Shown here: positions 50,819 through 60,469 of the stretch, one piece after another
How the letters are laid out: every line of letters begins with the position of its first letter
How positions within the stretch are numbered: the first letter of the stretch is position 1
NCBI GenBank assembly: GCA_019635735.1
Contig: JAHBYX010000001.1
Coordinates: forward strand, 124,001-188,000
DNA: 64,000 nucleotides
Origin: Mesorhizobium sp.
Lineage (GTDB): Bacteria > Pseudomonadota > Alphaproteobacteria > Rhizobiales > Rhizobiaceae
Direction: 5' to 3'
Position numbers and translations under genes: made by a program
Notes under the pieces: model-generated
Database searches by the model: none
Told to the model about the DNA's origin: nothing
Seen by the model: the letters and a program-made list of their open reading frames with translations, nothing else

Positions 50819-51616
50819 ATGACGACGTTCCGAACCTTCCTCATGGCCGGGGCGCTCTCCGCGAGCGCCCTGCTCGTGGCCTGCGAGGACGAGAAGGCCG
50901 TTCAGGCACCACCTAATCCGCCGCCGGCGGCCGAAGCCCAACCCTCCCCGCCGCCCGCCGCTGAAGCCGAGAAGCCGGCCATCGAAACCGCGAAGGAAGG
51001 ACTGGACAAGCTGCGGGATGCGGCCAACCAGGCCTTGAAGGACGCCCAACCGGCGATCGAGGACGCACGCAAGGCGGCGGAACAGGCGCTGAAGGATGCT
51101 CAGCCCACGATCGACAAGCTCGGCGCCTCGATCAGCGAGATCGTCAAGAAGGCGCAGGACGACTTCAGGCAAGCGACCGAGGAACTGGAGAAGCGCCTCA
51201 ACGAGTTGCAGGGCGACCGACCGGTGGTAACCGGCGACCCCGCGACGGCACTTTCGCCGCCCGAGAAGCTCAGGACCGACACGCGCGCGGCGGCGAAGGC
51301 GGCCGCGGCCGGCGTCGGCCCGGCCTATGTCGGCGTCTGGGTCGGCCAGGCGAGCGACTGCGCCAAGGTCGACCAGGAGCCGCTGGAGATGGTGGCCGTC
51401 ATCACGCCGACCACGATCAGGCGCTACGAGAGCGTGTGCAACATGGCCGAGACGCCGCTGACCAACGGCTCCGCCACTGTCGAGGCGCAATGCGTGGCCG
51501 AGGGCGAGGCCGAGACGCGGACGCTGACCTTCTCCCTGCTCTCCCCCGACAGGCTGACGCTGACGGCCGCCGAAGGTTCTGGCGTCGATCTCATGCGTTG
51601 TCATCTGCCGGGATGA
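50819..51616 (+). CDS. Hypothetical lipoprotein with amphipathic helical repeats
   Basis: The 265-residue product starts MTTFRTFLMAGALSASALLVAC with a lipobox at C22. A proline/alanine-rich spacer leads to a charged helical region with two near-identical 18-residue repeats built on QALKDAQPxID (about 71-108). A C-terminal domain (about 160-265) begins YVGVWVGQASDCAKVD and has two further cysteines. No family is recognised. GGAGGA precedes the ATG. It overlaps the downstream YaiI gene by 4 bases. A weak GGAAC-N18-TT match lies at 50764-50788. Confidence 0.78.
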   Translation: MTTFRTFLMAGALSASALLVACEDEKAVQAPPNPPPAAEAQPSPPPAAEAEKPAIETAKEGLDKLRDAANQALKDAQPAIEDARKAAEQALKDAQPTIDKLGASISEIVKKAQDDFRQATEELEKRLNELQGDRPVVTGDPATALSPPEKLRTDTRAAAKAAAAGVGPAYVGVWVGQASDCAKVDQEPLEMVAVITPTTIRRYESVCNMAETPLTNGSATVEAQCVAEGEAETRTLTFSLLSPDRLTLTAAEGSGVDLMRCHLPG

Positions 51617-52086
51617 GGGATCCTGCGAGGCCTATCATCTATGTCGACGCCGACGCCTGTCCGGTGAAGGACGAGGTCGTGAAGGTCGCCGAGCGCCACG
51701 GGCTTGCCGTGACGTTCGTGTCGAATGGCGGTCTGCGCCCCTCGCGCGATCCGATGATCCGCAACGTGGTCGTGTCGGGAAAGTTCGACGCCGCCGACGA
51801 CTGGATCGTCGAGAACGCCAAACCAAACGACGTCGCCGTCACCGCCGACGTGCCGCTGGCGGCGCGGCTGGTGCCGGCGGGCGTGCACGTGCTCGGGCCG
51901 ACCGGCCGGCCGTTCACGCCCGACACGATCGGCATGGCATTGGCGATGCGCAATCTCGGTCAGCATCTTCGCGAGACCGGCGAGAGCAAGGGCTACAATG
52001 CGAGCTTCACGCCCCGCGACCGCTCCGCCTTCCTCGGCGCGCTCGACCAGGTGGTGCGTCGGGCGAAGAAGGCGGCCCAGCCCTGA
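51613..52086 (+). CDS. UPF0178 family protein (YaiI/YqxD)
   Basis: The 157-residue product begins MRDPARPIIYVDADACPVKDEV. The YVDADACPVK motif and NDVAVTADVPLAARLV are diagnostic of the YaiI/YqxD family, which has a PIN-like nuclease fold of unknown role. The start overlaps the lipoprotein stop (ATGA); a much longer upstream frame is the lipoprotein shadow. It ends FLGALDQVVRRAKKAAQP. Confidence 0.92.
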   Translation: MRDPARPIIYVDADACPVKDEVVKVAERHGLAVTFVSNGGLRPSRDPMIRNVVVSGKFDAADDWIVENAKPNDVAVTADVPLAARLVPAGVHVLGPTGRPFTPDTIGMALAMRNLGQHLRETGESKGYNASFTPRDRSAFLGALDQVVRRAKKAAQP

Positions 52087-52184
52087 AGCACGGCGCGTCT
52101 GGCGCAATCACCGTCGCTTGACGGCCATCCTTTACAGGTCGAAACCGGTGTAGTCAGCAGCAGAGGTACGTTCAGGAGCGCGCC

Positions 52185-52571
52185 ATGGCCATTATCAGAA
52201 CCTTGCGGAACGAGCCGCCTGACGCCGATACGCTCGGCGGGCGCATGTCGCGCACGCGCGAATCCAAAGGCCTGTCGATCGCCCATGTCGCGCGCCGGGT
52301 CGGGGTGAAGCCGAAGACCATACAGGAATGGGAAAGCGACCGTTCCGAGCCGAGCGTCGAGCATCTGAAGCTCATCGAGGGCGTCCTCAACGTCAACCTC
52401 GTCTGGCTGCTGCACGGCGTCGGCGACGCGCCGGCCGACGACATCGGCCCCGACCCGCTGCTGGCGATCGCCGCCCAGCTCGAGAAGCTGCAGCGCATGC
52501 ATGCCGACAACGGCCAGATCATCCTTCGACTGCAGCGCGAACTCAGCAGGCTCGCCGAAGAGCGCGAATAG
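52185..52571 (+). CDS. XRE-family helix-turn-helix regulator
   Basis: The 128-residue product contains an XRE HTH (about 18-75): LGGRMSRTRESKGLSIAHVARRVGVKPKTIQEWESDRSEPS, with LKLIEGVLNVNLVWLLHG after it. The C-terminal coiled-coil-like helix (about 90-128, LEKLQRMHADNGQIILRLQREL) may dimerise. Targets are unknown. It lies 98 bases after YaiI and about 100 bases before the glycine riboswitch, and its own promoter is likely in 52087-52184. Confidence 0.9.
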   Translation: MAIIRTLRNEPPDADTLGGRMSRTRESKGLSIAHVARRVGVKPKTIQEWESDRSEPSVEHLKLIEGVLNVNLVWLLHGVGDAPADDIGPDPLLAIAAQLEKLQRMHADNGQIILRLQRELSRLAEERE

Positions 52572-52670
52572 GCGGAAATGCCGCAATCGGAATATTCGCC
52601 GCCGCCGGGTGACAAGGCGGTCGCGATCGGCTAGCGTCCCGGGCGTCGGGAGTCGCAAGGCTCCGCCGGT

Positions 52671-52851
52671 TCGCGGGAGAGAGCAGCGAAAGCTGCCGCC
52701 GAAGGGGAAATCGCCCGAAATCTCTCAGGCAAAAGAACCGCTTGCCGGCTAAGACACTCTGGAAAGTCGGGGCATGCCCCCGCGCCGAAGGTGTAAGCGC
52801 CGCTGACAGGGTTCCGGCTGCGCGAGTCTCTCAGGCATCAGACAGAGGGGC
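52671..52851 (+). ncRNA. Tandem glycine riboswitch of the gcvTHP operon
   Basis: Two glycine aptamers follow each other. The first (52671 to about 52766) has GGGAGAG, GCCGAAGGGG and TCTCTCAGGCAAAAGAACCG, then GACACTCTGGAAAG. The second (about 52767-52851) has GCCGAAGGTG and GTCTCTCAGGCATCAGACAGAGGGG. Both contain the conserved glycine-binding core. It ends about 50 bases before the gcvT ATG. Glycine binding normally turns on the cleavage system. Confidence 0.95.
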
Positions 52852-52899
52852 GCGAGAATGCCGCGAAAGCGGCGGGTAACGCGCGACTCTGGAGTGCCT

Positions 52900-54003
52900 A
52901 TGACCGATACGGGCGATCTCAAACGCCTTCCCCTCGAAGAGCTGCATGTCGCGGCCGGCGCCCGCTTCGGCGGCTTTGCCGGCTGGTCGATGCCGCTGAC
53001 CTATCCGCCGGGCGTGATGAAGGAACATCTTCACACGCGACGGGCCGCCGGGCTCTTCGACATTTCCCATATGAAGCTGATCCTGGTCGAAGGGCCGCAG
53101 GCAGCCGCGCTCCTGCGCCGCGCCTGCCCGCTCGACCCGGAGGCACTTGAGCTGACCCAGTCGAAATACAGCTTCTTCCTCACCGAGGAAGCGGGAATCA
53201 TCGACGACCTGATCATCACCAGGCTCGGGCCGGAACGGTTCATGGTGGTGGCGAACGCCGGCAATGCCGCGACCGACGTGGCGCATCTGACATCCCTGGC
53301 CGAAGGTTTCGATGCCAAGGTCAAGCCGCTCGACCGGGTATTTCTCGCGCTGCAGGGGCCGGCGGCGGCCTCGATCGCCGCGAAGGCCGGGCTCGACATT
53401 TCCGGCCTCACCTTCATGCACGGCGTCGAGCCGAGGCCCGGCTGGTTCATGTCGCGCTCGGGCTATACCGGCGAGGACGGGTTCGAGATCGGCGTCCCGC
53501 CCGAGGACGGCGCCGGGCTGGCGGAGGCCCTTCTGGCCGGCGGCGAAGCGATGTGGATCGGGCTCGCCGCCCGCGACAGCCTCAGGCTTGAAGCGGGCTT
53601 GTGCCTGCACGGCCAGGACATCACGCCCGAGACGAACCCTGTCGATGCGGGCCTGATGTGGGCGATCACGAAGCCGGTGCGCGAGGCGGGCGGTTTCGTC
53701 GGCGCCAAGGCGCTAGCTGCTCTGACCGCTCAGGGACCGCGCTCGAAGCGCGTGGGGTTCAGGCCCGAAGGTCGCCAGCCGGTACGCGCCGGCGCGAAGC
53801 TCTTCGACGCCGATGGCAATCCGGCGGGCGACGTCACATCCGGCGGGTTCGGCCCGTCGGCCGAAGCGCCGGTCGCGATGGGCTATGTCCCAACCGCGTT
53901 GGCAGCGCCGGGCACCACGCTTTTCGCAGAAGTCCGCGGCAACCGCCTGCCGGTTTCCGTCCACTCCCTTCCCTTCGTTCCCCACCGCTATTTCAAAGGC
54001 TGA
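52900..54003 (+). CDS. gcvT: Glycine cleavage system aminomethyltransferase (T protein)
   Basis: GcvT moves the methylene group from the aminomethyl-lipoyl H protein to tetrahydrofolate. The 367-residue product from MTDTGDLKRLPLEELHVAAGAR has the GcvT core: FGGFAGWSMPLTYPPG, the FDISHMK motif and the SGYTGEDGFEI folate-binding segment. The C-terminal barrel domain ends ALAAPGTTLFAEVRGNRLPV. A TGGAG ribosome binding site supports this ATG over one 14 codons upstream that lies in the riboswitch tail. It is the first gene of gcvTHP. Confidence 0.97.
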   Translation: MTDTGDLKRLPLEELHVAAGARFGGFAGWSMPLTYPPGVMKEHLHTRRAAGLFDISHMKLILVEGPQAAALLRRACPLDPEALELTQSKYSFFLTEEAGIIDDLIITRLGPERFMVVANAGNAATDVAHLTSLAEGFDAKVKPLDRVFLALQGPAAASIAAKAGLDISGLTFMHGVEPRPGWFMSRSGYTGEDGFEIGVPPEDGAGLAEALLAGGEAMWIGLAARDSLRLEAGLCLHGQDITPETNPVDAGLMWAITKPVREAGGFVGAKALAALTAQGPRSKRVGFRPEGRQPVRAGAKLFDADGNPAGDVTSGGFGPSAEAPVAMGYVPTALAAPGTTLFAEVRGNRLPVSVHSLPFVPHRYFKG

Positions 54004-54009
54004 GCGCAC

Positions 54010-54375
54010 ATGACCGTTCTGTTTACCCAAGACCACGAATGGATCCGCGTCGATGGCGACATCGCCACGGTCGGCATCACCAACCATGCGCAGGAACAGC
54101 TCGGCGACCTCGTCTTCGTCGAACTGCCCGAGGTGGGCCGCAAGGTCGCCAAGGGCGACGCCGCAGTCGTCGTCGAATCCGTCAAGGCGGCCTCGGACGT
54201 CTACGCGCCGGTGGACGGCGAGATCACCGCGGTGAACGACGCCGTCGCCGGCGAGCCGGCGCTCGTCAATTCGGGCGCCGAGGGCGACGGTTGGCTTTGG
54301 AAGATGAAGCTTGCCGATCCATCCCAGCTCGACGGGCTGATGGACGCTAAAGCCTATGCCTCGATGATTGCCTGA
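54010..54375 (+). CDS. gcvH: Glycine cleavage system H protein
   Basis: GcvH carries the aminomethyl group on a lipoyl arm between P, T and L proteins. The 121-residue product starts [20 protein letters not shown] and has the lipoyl-lysine K59 in [15 protein letters not shown]. Length and fold are typical. It lies 6 bases after gcvT and 11 bases before gcvP, so all three share the riboswitch-controlled transcript. Confidence 0.98.
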   Translation: MTVLFTQDHEWIRVDGDIATVGITNHAQEQLGDLVFVELPEVGRKVAKGDAAVVVESVKAASDVYAPVDGEITAVNDAVAGEPALVNSGAEGDGWLWKMKLADPSQLDGLMDAKAYASMIA

Positions 54376-54386
54376 GGATTTTTCCG

Positions 54387-57188
54387 ATGACCGCACCCTT
54401 CGTTTCCCGACATGTCGGCCCGCGCGCGCGGGATGAGCGCGAGATGCTCAAATCCCTCGGTGTTCCTTCCCTCGAGACGCTGATTTCGCAGGCGGTGCCG
54501 CGCTCGATCCGGCTCGAGCGCCCGCTGGACCTGCCGGCAGCGGCGAGCGAGGCGGAGGCGCTGGCCGAGCTTTCAGCCGTCATGTCCGGCAACAAGGTGC
54601 TCAAGAGCTTCCTCGGCCAGGGCTACCACGGCACGTTCACACCGCCCGTCATCCAGCGGAACATGTTCGAGAATCCGGCCTGGTACACGGCCTATACGCC
54701 CTATCAGGCGGAGATCAGCCAGGGCCGCCTGGAAATGCTGTTCAATTTCCAGACGCTGGTGGCGGAGTTGACCGGGCTGCCGGTCGCTTCCGCGTCGCTG
54801 CTCGATGAAGCGACGGCGGTGGCCGAGGCCGTCGGCATCGCCGTGCGCCACCACAAGGACAAGCGCCACAGGATCGCGATCGCGGGTGCGCTCCATCCGC
54901 AAACGCTGGACGTGGTCGAGACACGGGCGCGGCCGCTTGGACTTGAGATCGGCAACGCGCCGGTCGACGCGGAAACGGCGGCGCTGATCGTGCCGTGGCC
55001 CGACACGTTCGGTGTCTATGGCGACTACCGCAGCGAGATCGCGGCTGCCAAGGCTGCCGGCGCGCTGGTGATCGCGGTGGCGGATCCGTTGGCCCTGGTT
55101 CTGCTTGAAGCGCCGGAGAAATGGGGCGCGGACATCGCGGTCGGCTCGATGCAACGCTTCGGCGTGCCGATGGGCTATGGCGGGCCGCACGCCGCCTATT
55201 GCGCCGTCACCGAACCGCTGACGCGGCTGATGCCCGGCCGCATCGTCGGTCAGTCGGTCGATACGAAGGGGCGGCCCGGCTACCGTCTGGCGCTGCAGAC
55301 GCGGGAGCAGCACATTCGCCGCGACAAGGCGACATCGAACATCTGCACCGCGCAGGCATTGCTCGCCAACATGGCGGCGGCCTTCGCGATCTGGCATGGC
55401 CCGGAGGGGCTACAAGCGATCGCCGAGCGGGTGCATCTGCTCGCCGCACGCTTCGCCGCCGCGGCGACGTCGGCGGGCATCGTCACCGTGGAGAAGCAGT
55501 TCTTCGATACAGTCACGCTGCATACGCCGGCGCGCGCCAAGGCGTTCGCCGCGGCTGCGGAGGCAGGCGGACGCATGGTGCGCGCGCTCGACAACAACCG
55601 CCTCAGCGTCTCCTTCGACGAAACGTCGACGGAGGAGGATCTTGTTGCGCTCGCCGCGATCATCGGCGGCACGCCCCCGGCTGTGACCGACGGGACCCTG
55701 CCGGCGCGCCGGAGCATGGACGGGTTCATGACCCAGCCGGTGTTCCACGACAACCGCTCCGAGACAGAGATGATGCGCCTGCTGCGCCGGCTCGCCGACA
55801 AGGATCTGGCGCTCGACCGCGCGATGATTCCGCTCGGATCCTGCACGATGAAGCTCAACGCCGCCGCCGAAATGGCGCCGGTGAGCTGGAATTCAGTCGC
55901 AGGACTGCATCCGTTCGCGCCGCGCGCGCATGCGGCCGGCTATCTGCGCATGATCTCGGACCTGGAAGCCTGGCTCGGCGAGATCACCGGCTTCGACGCC
56001 GTATCGCTGCAGCCGAACGCCGGCAGCCAGGGCGAGTATGCGGGGCTGCTGGCGATCCGGCGCTATCATGAAAGCCGGGGCGACACACACCGTACCGTCT
56101 GCCTGATCCCCTCCTCCGCCCACGGTACCAATCCGGCAAGCGCCACGATGGCCGGAATGCGCGTCGTCGTGGTCAAGTGCACGGAGAATGGCGACATCGA
56201 CGTCGACGATCTGGAGGCCAAGGCGGAGCAGCACGCCGCCGAGCTAGCCGCCCTGATGATCACCTATCCGTCCACGCATGGCGTCTTCGAAGAAGGCGTG
56301 AAGGACATCTGCGCGACGATCCATCGCCATGGCGGCCAGGTCTATTTCGACGGCGCCAACCTGAACGCGCTGGTAGGGCTCGCCCGGCCGGGCGACCTCG
56401 GCGCGGATGTCTGCCACATGAACCTGCACAAGACGTTCTGCATCCCGCATGGCGGCGGCGGCCCGGGCGTCGGTCCGATCGGCGTCAAGGCCCATCTTGC
56501 GTCCTTCGTCCCCGGCCACGTTTCCGCCGGTTCCGGCCATGCCGTGGCGGCGGCCCCTTTCGGATCGGCCTCGATCCTGCCGATCGTGTGGATGTATATA
56601 CGCATGATGGGGCCGGACGGCCTCAAGAAGGCGACGGAAAGCGCGATCCTCAATGCCAACTACATCGCCGAGCGGCTGAAGGAGCACTATCCGGTGCTCT
56701 ATCGCGGCCGCAGCGGTCGCGTGGCGCACGAGTGCATCCTCGACACCCGCGTGATCAAGGAGAGCGCCGGCATAGGCGTCGAGGACGTGGCCAAGCGGCT
56801 GATCGACTATGGCTTCCACGCGCCGACGATGTCCTGGCCGGTGGCGGGCACGCTGATGGTCGAGCCGACCGAGTCCGAGCCGAAGAGCGAAATCGACCGC
56901 TTCTGCGAGGCAATGGTCTCGATCGCCAAGGAGGCTGCAAAGGTCGCGGCCGGCGAATGGCCTAAGGACGACAATCCGCTGGTCAACGCGCCTCATCCGG
57001 CGGCGGACGCGCTGGCCGACGACTGGGCGCATGCCTATGCGCGCTCGGTTGCCGCCTTCCCCGATGAGCGCGCCGACCCCGCCGCCAAATACTGGCCGCC
57101 GGTGTCACGCATCGACAATGTCGCCGGCGACCGCAACCTCGTATGCACATGCCCCCCGCTGACGGAGTATGTCGACGCGGCGGAGTAG
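54387..57188 (+). CDS. gcvP: Glycine dehydrogenase (decarboxylating), P protein
   Basis: GcvP is the PLP enzyme that decarboxylates glycine and loads the H protein. The 933-residue product is the fused single-chain form, with N-half ([20 protein letters not shown]) and C-half domains. The PLP lysine is at about K682 in [17 protein letters not shown]. It ends [13 protein letters not shown]. The lpd gene for the L protein is not in the window. A toxin-antitoxin module begins about 60 bases after its stop. Confidence 0.98.
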   Translation: MTAPFVSRHVGPRARDEREMLKSLGVPSLETLISQAVPRSIRLERPLDLPAAASEAEALAELSAVMSGNKVLKSFLGQGYHGTFTPPVIQRNMFENPAWYTAYTPYQAEISQGRLEMLFNFQTLVAELTGLPVASASLLDEATAVAEAVGIAVRHHKDKRHRIAIAGALHPQTLDVVETRARPLGLEIGNAPVDAETAALIVPWPDTFGVYGDYRSEIAAAKAAGALVIAVADPLALVLLEAPEKWGADIAVGSMQRFGVPMGYGGPHAAYCAVTEPLTRLMPGRIVGQSVDTKGRPGYRLALQTREQHIRRDKATSNICTAQALLANMAAAFAIWHGPEGLQAIAERVHLLAARFAAAATSAGIVTVEKQFFDTVTLHTPARAKAFAAAAEAGGRMVRALDNNRLSVSFDETSTEEDLVALAAIIGGTPPAVTDGTLPARRSMDGFMTQPVFHDNRSETEMMRLLRRLADKDLALDRAMIPLGSCTMKLNAAAEMAPVSWNSVAGLHPFAPRAHAAGYLRMISDLEAWLGEITGFDAVSLQPNAGSQGEYAGLLAIRRYHESRGDTHRTVCLIPSSAHGTNPASATMAGMRVVVVKCTENGDIDVDDLEAKAEQHAAELAALMITYPSTHGVFEEGVKDICATIHRHGGQVYFDGANLNALVGLARPGDLGADVCHMNLHKTFCIPHGGGGPGVGPIGVKAHLASFVPGHVSAGSGHAVAAAPFGSASILPIVWMYIRMMGPDGLKKATESAILNANYIAERLKEHYPVLYRGRSGRVAHECILDTRVIKESAGIGVEDVAKRLIDYGFHAPTMSWPVAGTLMVEPTESEPKSEIDRFCEAMVSIAKEAAKVAAGEWPKDDNPLVNAPHPAADALADDWAHAYARSVAAFPDERADPAAKYWPPVSRIDNVAGDRNLVCTCPPLTEYVDAAE

Positions 57189-57225
57189 GCAGCGAATTGA
57201 TCGCGAGGTGAAGCTGCGCTATACC

Positions 57226-57243
57226 TTGTACAAAGGAGTACAA
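57226..57243. promoter_or_regulatory. Perfect inverted repeat overlapping the antitoxin ribosome binding site
   Basis: TTGTAC (57226-57231) and GTACAA (57238-57243) flank AAAGGA, which with the next G forms the AAAGGAG ribosome binding site of the antitoxin gene (ATG at 57248). Antitoxin binding here could block both transcription and, as RNA structure, translation. Confidence 0.6.
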
Positions 57244-57247
57244 ATTT

Positions 57248-57493
57248 ATGCGCAGTTGGTCCATCAGCGAAGCGAGAGCGCGTATATCGGAGGTCTTTGA
57301 CGCGGCGTTGACGGATGGCCCTCAACGGATCGAGCGGCGTGACCGGGACGCGGTCGTGGTCATACCGGAAGCAATCTGGGATACGATCGAGGGTAATTAC
57401 GCCGACATTGCCGACCTGGTGCTGGGTGCACCTCTGGAGGAAGGCGACCTGCTACCGCGACGGCCAGCGCGCGTGCTGGCGCTCGACGATTGA
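57248..57493 (+). CDS. Type II antitoxin, Phd/YefM-like
   Basis: The 81-residue product MRSWSISEARARISEVFDAA begins with the Phd-like helical DNA-binding region. GPQRIERRDRDAVVVIPEAIWDTIEG follows, the usual beta-strand element, and the C-terminus is acidic. It is followed by a PIN-domain gene in a TGATG junction. A perfect inverted repeat covers its ribosome binding site. The module sits between gcvP and the Tad locus, with no other mobile features visible. Confidence 0.88.
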   Translation: MRSWSISEARARISEVFDAALTDGPQRIERRDRDAVVVIPEAIWDTIEGNYADIADLVLGAPLEEGDLLPRRPARVLALDD

Positions 57494-57939
57494 TGTATGT
57501 GCTCGATACGGATGTCCTGTCGCTGACCAGTCCGCTGTCGAGGATCGACGAAGCGATCGTTCGCCCTTGGCGCGAGTGGGTGCGGCACAATCGTGAGGGA
57601 ATCCACTTCTCCGCAATCACGGTCATGGAAATCAGATACGGCCTGGAAAACCTGATTGCGAAAGGTGCGACCGAACGGTCGAAAGCCCTTCGTGGTTGGC
57701 TACTGGCTGCGGAAACTGTGCATGCGCGTCGGATCCTGCCGGTCGATACCCGCATCGCCCACAAAGCGGGAGAGCTTCTCCATCGCGCCGCGATGAATGG
57801 AGGGAAACCGGGCTCGGAAGACGCGCTGATTGCGGCTACAGCGGTCTGTTCAGGTTACAGGCTCGTGTCGCGCAATGGCAGGCACATGAAGCTGTTCGGA
57901 ATCGACTGGATCGATCCGCTCGCAGACCTTCCCCGGTAA
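57493..57939 (+). CDS. PIN-domain toxin (VapC/FitB-like)
   Basis: The 148-residue product starts MYVLDTDVLSLTSPLS. PIN acidic residues D5, E46 (ITVMEIRYG) and D110 (SEDALIAATA) are present. The fourth conserved acidic position after the RN motif is not acidic (VSRNGRHMKLFG). It resembles FitB-type VapC toxins that cleave RNA. A TTG three bases upstream is an alternative start; the ATG shares one base with the antitoxin stop. Its end is 6 bases from the convergent TPR gene. Confidence 0.88.
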   Translation: MYVLDTDVLSLTSPLSRIDEAIVRPWREWVRHNREGIHFSAITVMEIRYGLENLIAKGATERSKALRGWLLAAETVHARRILPVDTRIAHKAGELLHRAAMNGGKPGSEDALIAATAVCSGYRLVSRNGRHMKLFGIDWIDPLADLPR

Positions 57940-57945
57940 TGGGCC

Positions 57946-58416
57946 TCACCCCTTCGCCAGCAGATTCAGGTTCGCTTCGACCACGACGTCGCCCGGCATG
58001 GCCGCCTGCGCTTCAGCCAGGAGCTTGCGGGCGGCTTTCTTGTCGCCGCGCAAAAGCTTGGAATAGCCCATGTTGTTGACGATGCGCGGCTGGCGGCCGG
58101 CGACCTTGATCAATTGGTCGTAGGCGCGGTCGGCGAAGTCGAAACGGCCGAGCTGGTCGTAGGAGGCGGCGAGTCCCATCCAGGCCTCGGCATTGTCCGC
58201 GCGAAGCTCTACCGCCTTGCGGAAGTGCTTCTCGGCGAGTCCGTAGTTCGCCTCGCGGAACTGCGCCTTGCCGGCCTCGAGGTCGGTTGCGCTGATGTCC
58301 TTCGATATCGGTGTGATCGCGGTGGTCTCGGTCGTATCGATCGCCGCCGACTGGCAGCCCGACACGACCAATCCAGCGCCCAGAACGGCGAGCGCGCCCC
58401 ATTTCCTGCCAATCAT
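57946..58416 (-). CDS. Tetratricopeptide-repeat lipoprotein (TadD-like)
   Basis: The 156-residue product has a lipobox (VVSGC, C21) and two to three TPR units from about residue 45 (AQFREANYGLAEKHFRKAVELRADNAEAWMGLAASYDQLGRFDFADRAYDQLI). It matches the TadD-type outer-membrane lipoprotein that ends rhizobial Tad loci and is thought to help secretin or pilus assembly. It lies 132 bases after the tadC stop on the same strand, so it may be the last gene of the pilus operon or have its own promoter. Confidence 0.85.
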   Translation of the reverse strand: MIGRKWGALAVLGAGLVVSGCQSAAIDTTETTAITPISKDISATDLEAGKAQFREANYGLAEKHFRKAVELRADNAEAWMGLAASYDQLGRFDFADRAYDQLIKVAGRQPRIVNNMGYSKLLRGDKKAARKLLAEAQAAMPGDVVVEANLNLLAKG

Positions 58417-58548
58417 GGCTGCCCCTGCCCCATTCGGCCGGCAATCCGGCCTGCCCGAATTCGAAGACTACAGCGACTGGATTAAGACTCGGTCAGGGAA
58501 CGTCGTGAGCGAATGCTGAGCGGAATCGGTAAATTCCGAACGATCGTC

Positions 58549-59514
58549 TCACTGGCCGGACGTCACCTTCACGATGATCGGGATAATGGCGATCATCATC
58601 ACCACGGGCAGGATGCAGACCGTGACCGGCACGGACATCTTGGCCGGGAGTGCGTGGGCCTTTTCCTCGGCATAGGACATGCGCTTGTGGCGCATCTCGT
58701 CGGAGAAGACGCGCAGCGCACCCGAGAGGCTCGTGCCGAGTTCCTTCGACTGCTGCAGAAGCGTCGCGAAGGAGCGCACCTCGTCGAGCGACAGCCGGTC
58801 GCCGAGTGATTTCAAGGCGTCGTCGAGGCTTCGCCCCGCGCGCAGTTCGATCGACACGAGCCTCAGATTCTCCGACAGGGACGGATAGGTGGGCCCGAGT
58901 TCCTTGGAGACGCGCTCGATACCCGCTTCCAGGCTCATGCCGGCATCGGAACAGACGATCATCAGATCCATGAAATCCGGGAAGCCGTTGCGGTATTCCG
59001 TCATCTTCGCCCGGATCTTCTGAGACAGGATGAAGCCCGGCACGAAGTAGGCAAGTCCGCCGGTTCCGACGATGAATACCCATCGGTTGAGGGTCGAAGA
59101 GTCGTCGCCATAGGTGACGCTCATGAGCAGCGCCGCCAGCGCGAAGACACCGAAGGCGGCAAAGCGGATCAGAAAGAACCAGCCGACGGCGCGCGGCTCC
59201 ATGTAGCCCGCCTGGATGAGCTTGAGGCGCAGCCTTGCGACATTTTCCGGATCGCTCTTGGCGTAGAACTCCTGGGCTGTCTTCAGCGCCTTCTCGCGCA
59301 CGGCCTCGCGGTTGCGCCGTGCAGCGCTCGACGGCTTCTCCTCATCGACCAGACCGGAATCGACCCTGAGCCTGCGCTTGATGTCGCCACGCGCCGAACG
59401 CTCAGCAAACAGCGGCCAGAGCGCGGCCATCCCGCCGCCCGCAAGCAGCAGCACGAAGGCGAGCGTCGCCATCGGGGAGAGCGAGATGCCGAGCATGGAT
59501 CCGATCCCGTCCAT
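58549..59514 (-). CDS. tadC: Tad pilus inner-membrane platform protein TadC
   Basis: The 321-residue product is a type II secretion F-domain protein. Membrane helices lie near residues 12-32, 110-130, 132-155 and 290-312. The GspF-like domain has DFMDLMIVCSDAGMSLEAGIERVS and RSFATLLQQSKELGTSLSGALRVFSDEMRHKRMSYAEEKAHALPAKMSVP. With TadB it forms the platform on which the ATPase acts. It begins one base after the tadB stop, tightly coupled. Confidence 0.94.
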   Translation of the reverse strand: MDGIGSMLGISLSPMATLAFVLLLAGGGMAALWPLFAERSARGDIKRRLRVDSGLVDEEKPSSAARRNREAVREKALKTAQEFYAKSDPENVARLRLKLIQAGYMEPRAVGWFFLIRFAAFGVFALAALLMSVTYGDDSSTLNRWVFIVGTGGLAYFVPGFILSQKIRAKMTEYRNGFPDFMDLMIVCSDAGMSLEAGIERVSKELGPTYPSLSENLRLVSIELRAGRSLDDALKSLGDRLSLDEVRSFATLLQQSKELGTSLSGALRVFSDEMRHKRMSYAEEKAHALPAKMSVPVTVCILPVVMMIAIIPIIVKVTSGQ

Positions 59515-59515
59515 G

Positions 59516-60469
59516 TCAGAACTTGAAGTTGGACATTTTGAACATGATGGCGTTGCCGAGGATCAGCCAGAAGATCGTGCCCGACAGCAGGTACCAGGTC
59601 AGCGGCTCGTCGATGACGCTGCCGTACATCTCGGGCATCATCACCTGCATCGAGCAGGCGAGCAGGATCGGCACCGCGGTGAGGATGTAGGCCGACATTC
59701 GGCCCTCGGTCGAGATCGAGCGCACCTTGCGGCGCAGCTTGCCGCGTTCGCGGATCACCTGCGACAGGCCGTCGAGGATCTCGCGCAGATTTCCGCCCGA
59801 CGCCGTCTGGATCGAGACGGCGGTGACGAACAGCGGCAGGTCCTCATGGCCGACGCGCGAAAACATGTTCTGCAGCGCGGTGACCAGATCCGAGCCGTAG
59901 GTCACCTCATCGGCGACTATTCCGAACTCGGTGCCGATCGGATCGGCCATCTCGCGCGCCACCATCGAGATCGCGACGGGCACCGGATGGCCGGCCTTCA
60001 GGCTGCGCGTGATGAGCTCCAGCGCCTCGGGCAGCTGGATGCCGAACATCTTGTGCCGGCGCGAGCGGAGGAAGCGCAGGACGATGACGGGAAAAGCGAC
60101 TGCCGCAATGAGGAAAATACCAAGGCCGGCTATGAGCGGCAAACCCAACCAGACAGCCATGAAGCCGGCGGCGAATGCCGCGCCGGAGGAATAGGCGAGG
60201 AAGCGCGGCAAGGGCGTCGCGATACCGGACTGGGTGCGCAGCGCCCGCAACCCGTCGAGCGAGAACATGGCGCCGTCGTCCAGGCCGCGCTCCTTGCGCA
60301 GCTGGATCAGCACCTGTTCCTGGGTGAGCTTGTTGTCCTGCAGCCTGACGCGGCGGTTGATGGCGTTGCGCCGGTCGGCCCGTCCGGCATGCAGGAGATA
60401 GACCGCCTCCGCGATCATGATCGCGGACAGCGCCACACCGGCATAGACGACGAGCAGAGGCGAAAACAT
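59516..60469 (-). CDS. tadB: Tad pilus inner-membrane platform protein TadB
   Basis: The 317-residue product begins MFSPLLVVYAGVALSAIMIA. It has membrane helices near 5-25, 85-125 and at the C-terminus (290-312), and a GspF domain with LPEALELITRSLKAGHPVPVAISMVA and QTASGGNLREILDGLSQVIRERGKLRRKVRSISTEGRMSA. The start overlaps the cpaF stop by one base (TGATG). A longer open frame upstream is a shadow of cpaF. Confidence 0.94.
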   Translation of the reverse strand: MFSPLLVVYAGVALSAIMIAEAVYLLHAGRADRRNAINRRVRLQDNKLTQEQVLIQLRKERGLDDGAMFSLDGLRALRTQSGIATPLPRFLAYSSGAAFAAGFMAVWLGLPLIAGLGIFLIAAVAFPVIVLRFLRSRRHKMFGIQLPEALELITRSLKAGHPVPVAISMVAREMADPIGTEFGIVADEVTYGSDLVTALQNMFSRVGHEDLPLFVTAVSIQTASGGNLREILDGLSQVIRERGKLRRKVRSISTEGRMSAYILTAVPILLACSMQVMMPEMYGSVIDEPLTWYLLSGTIFWLILGNAIMFKMSNFKF

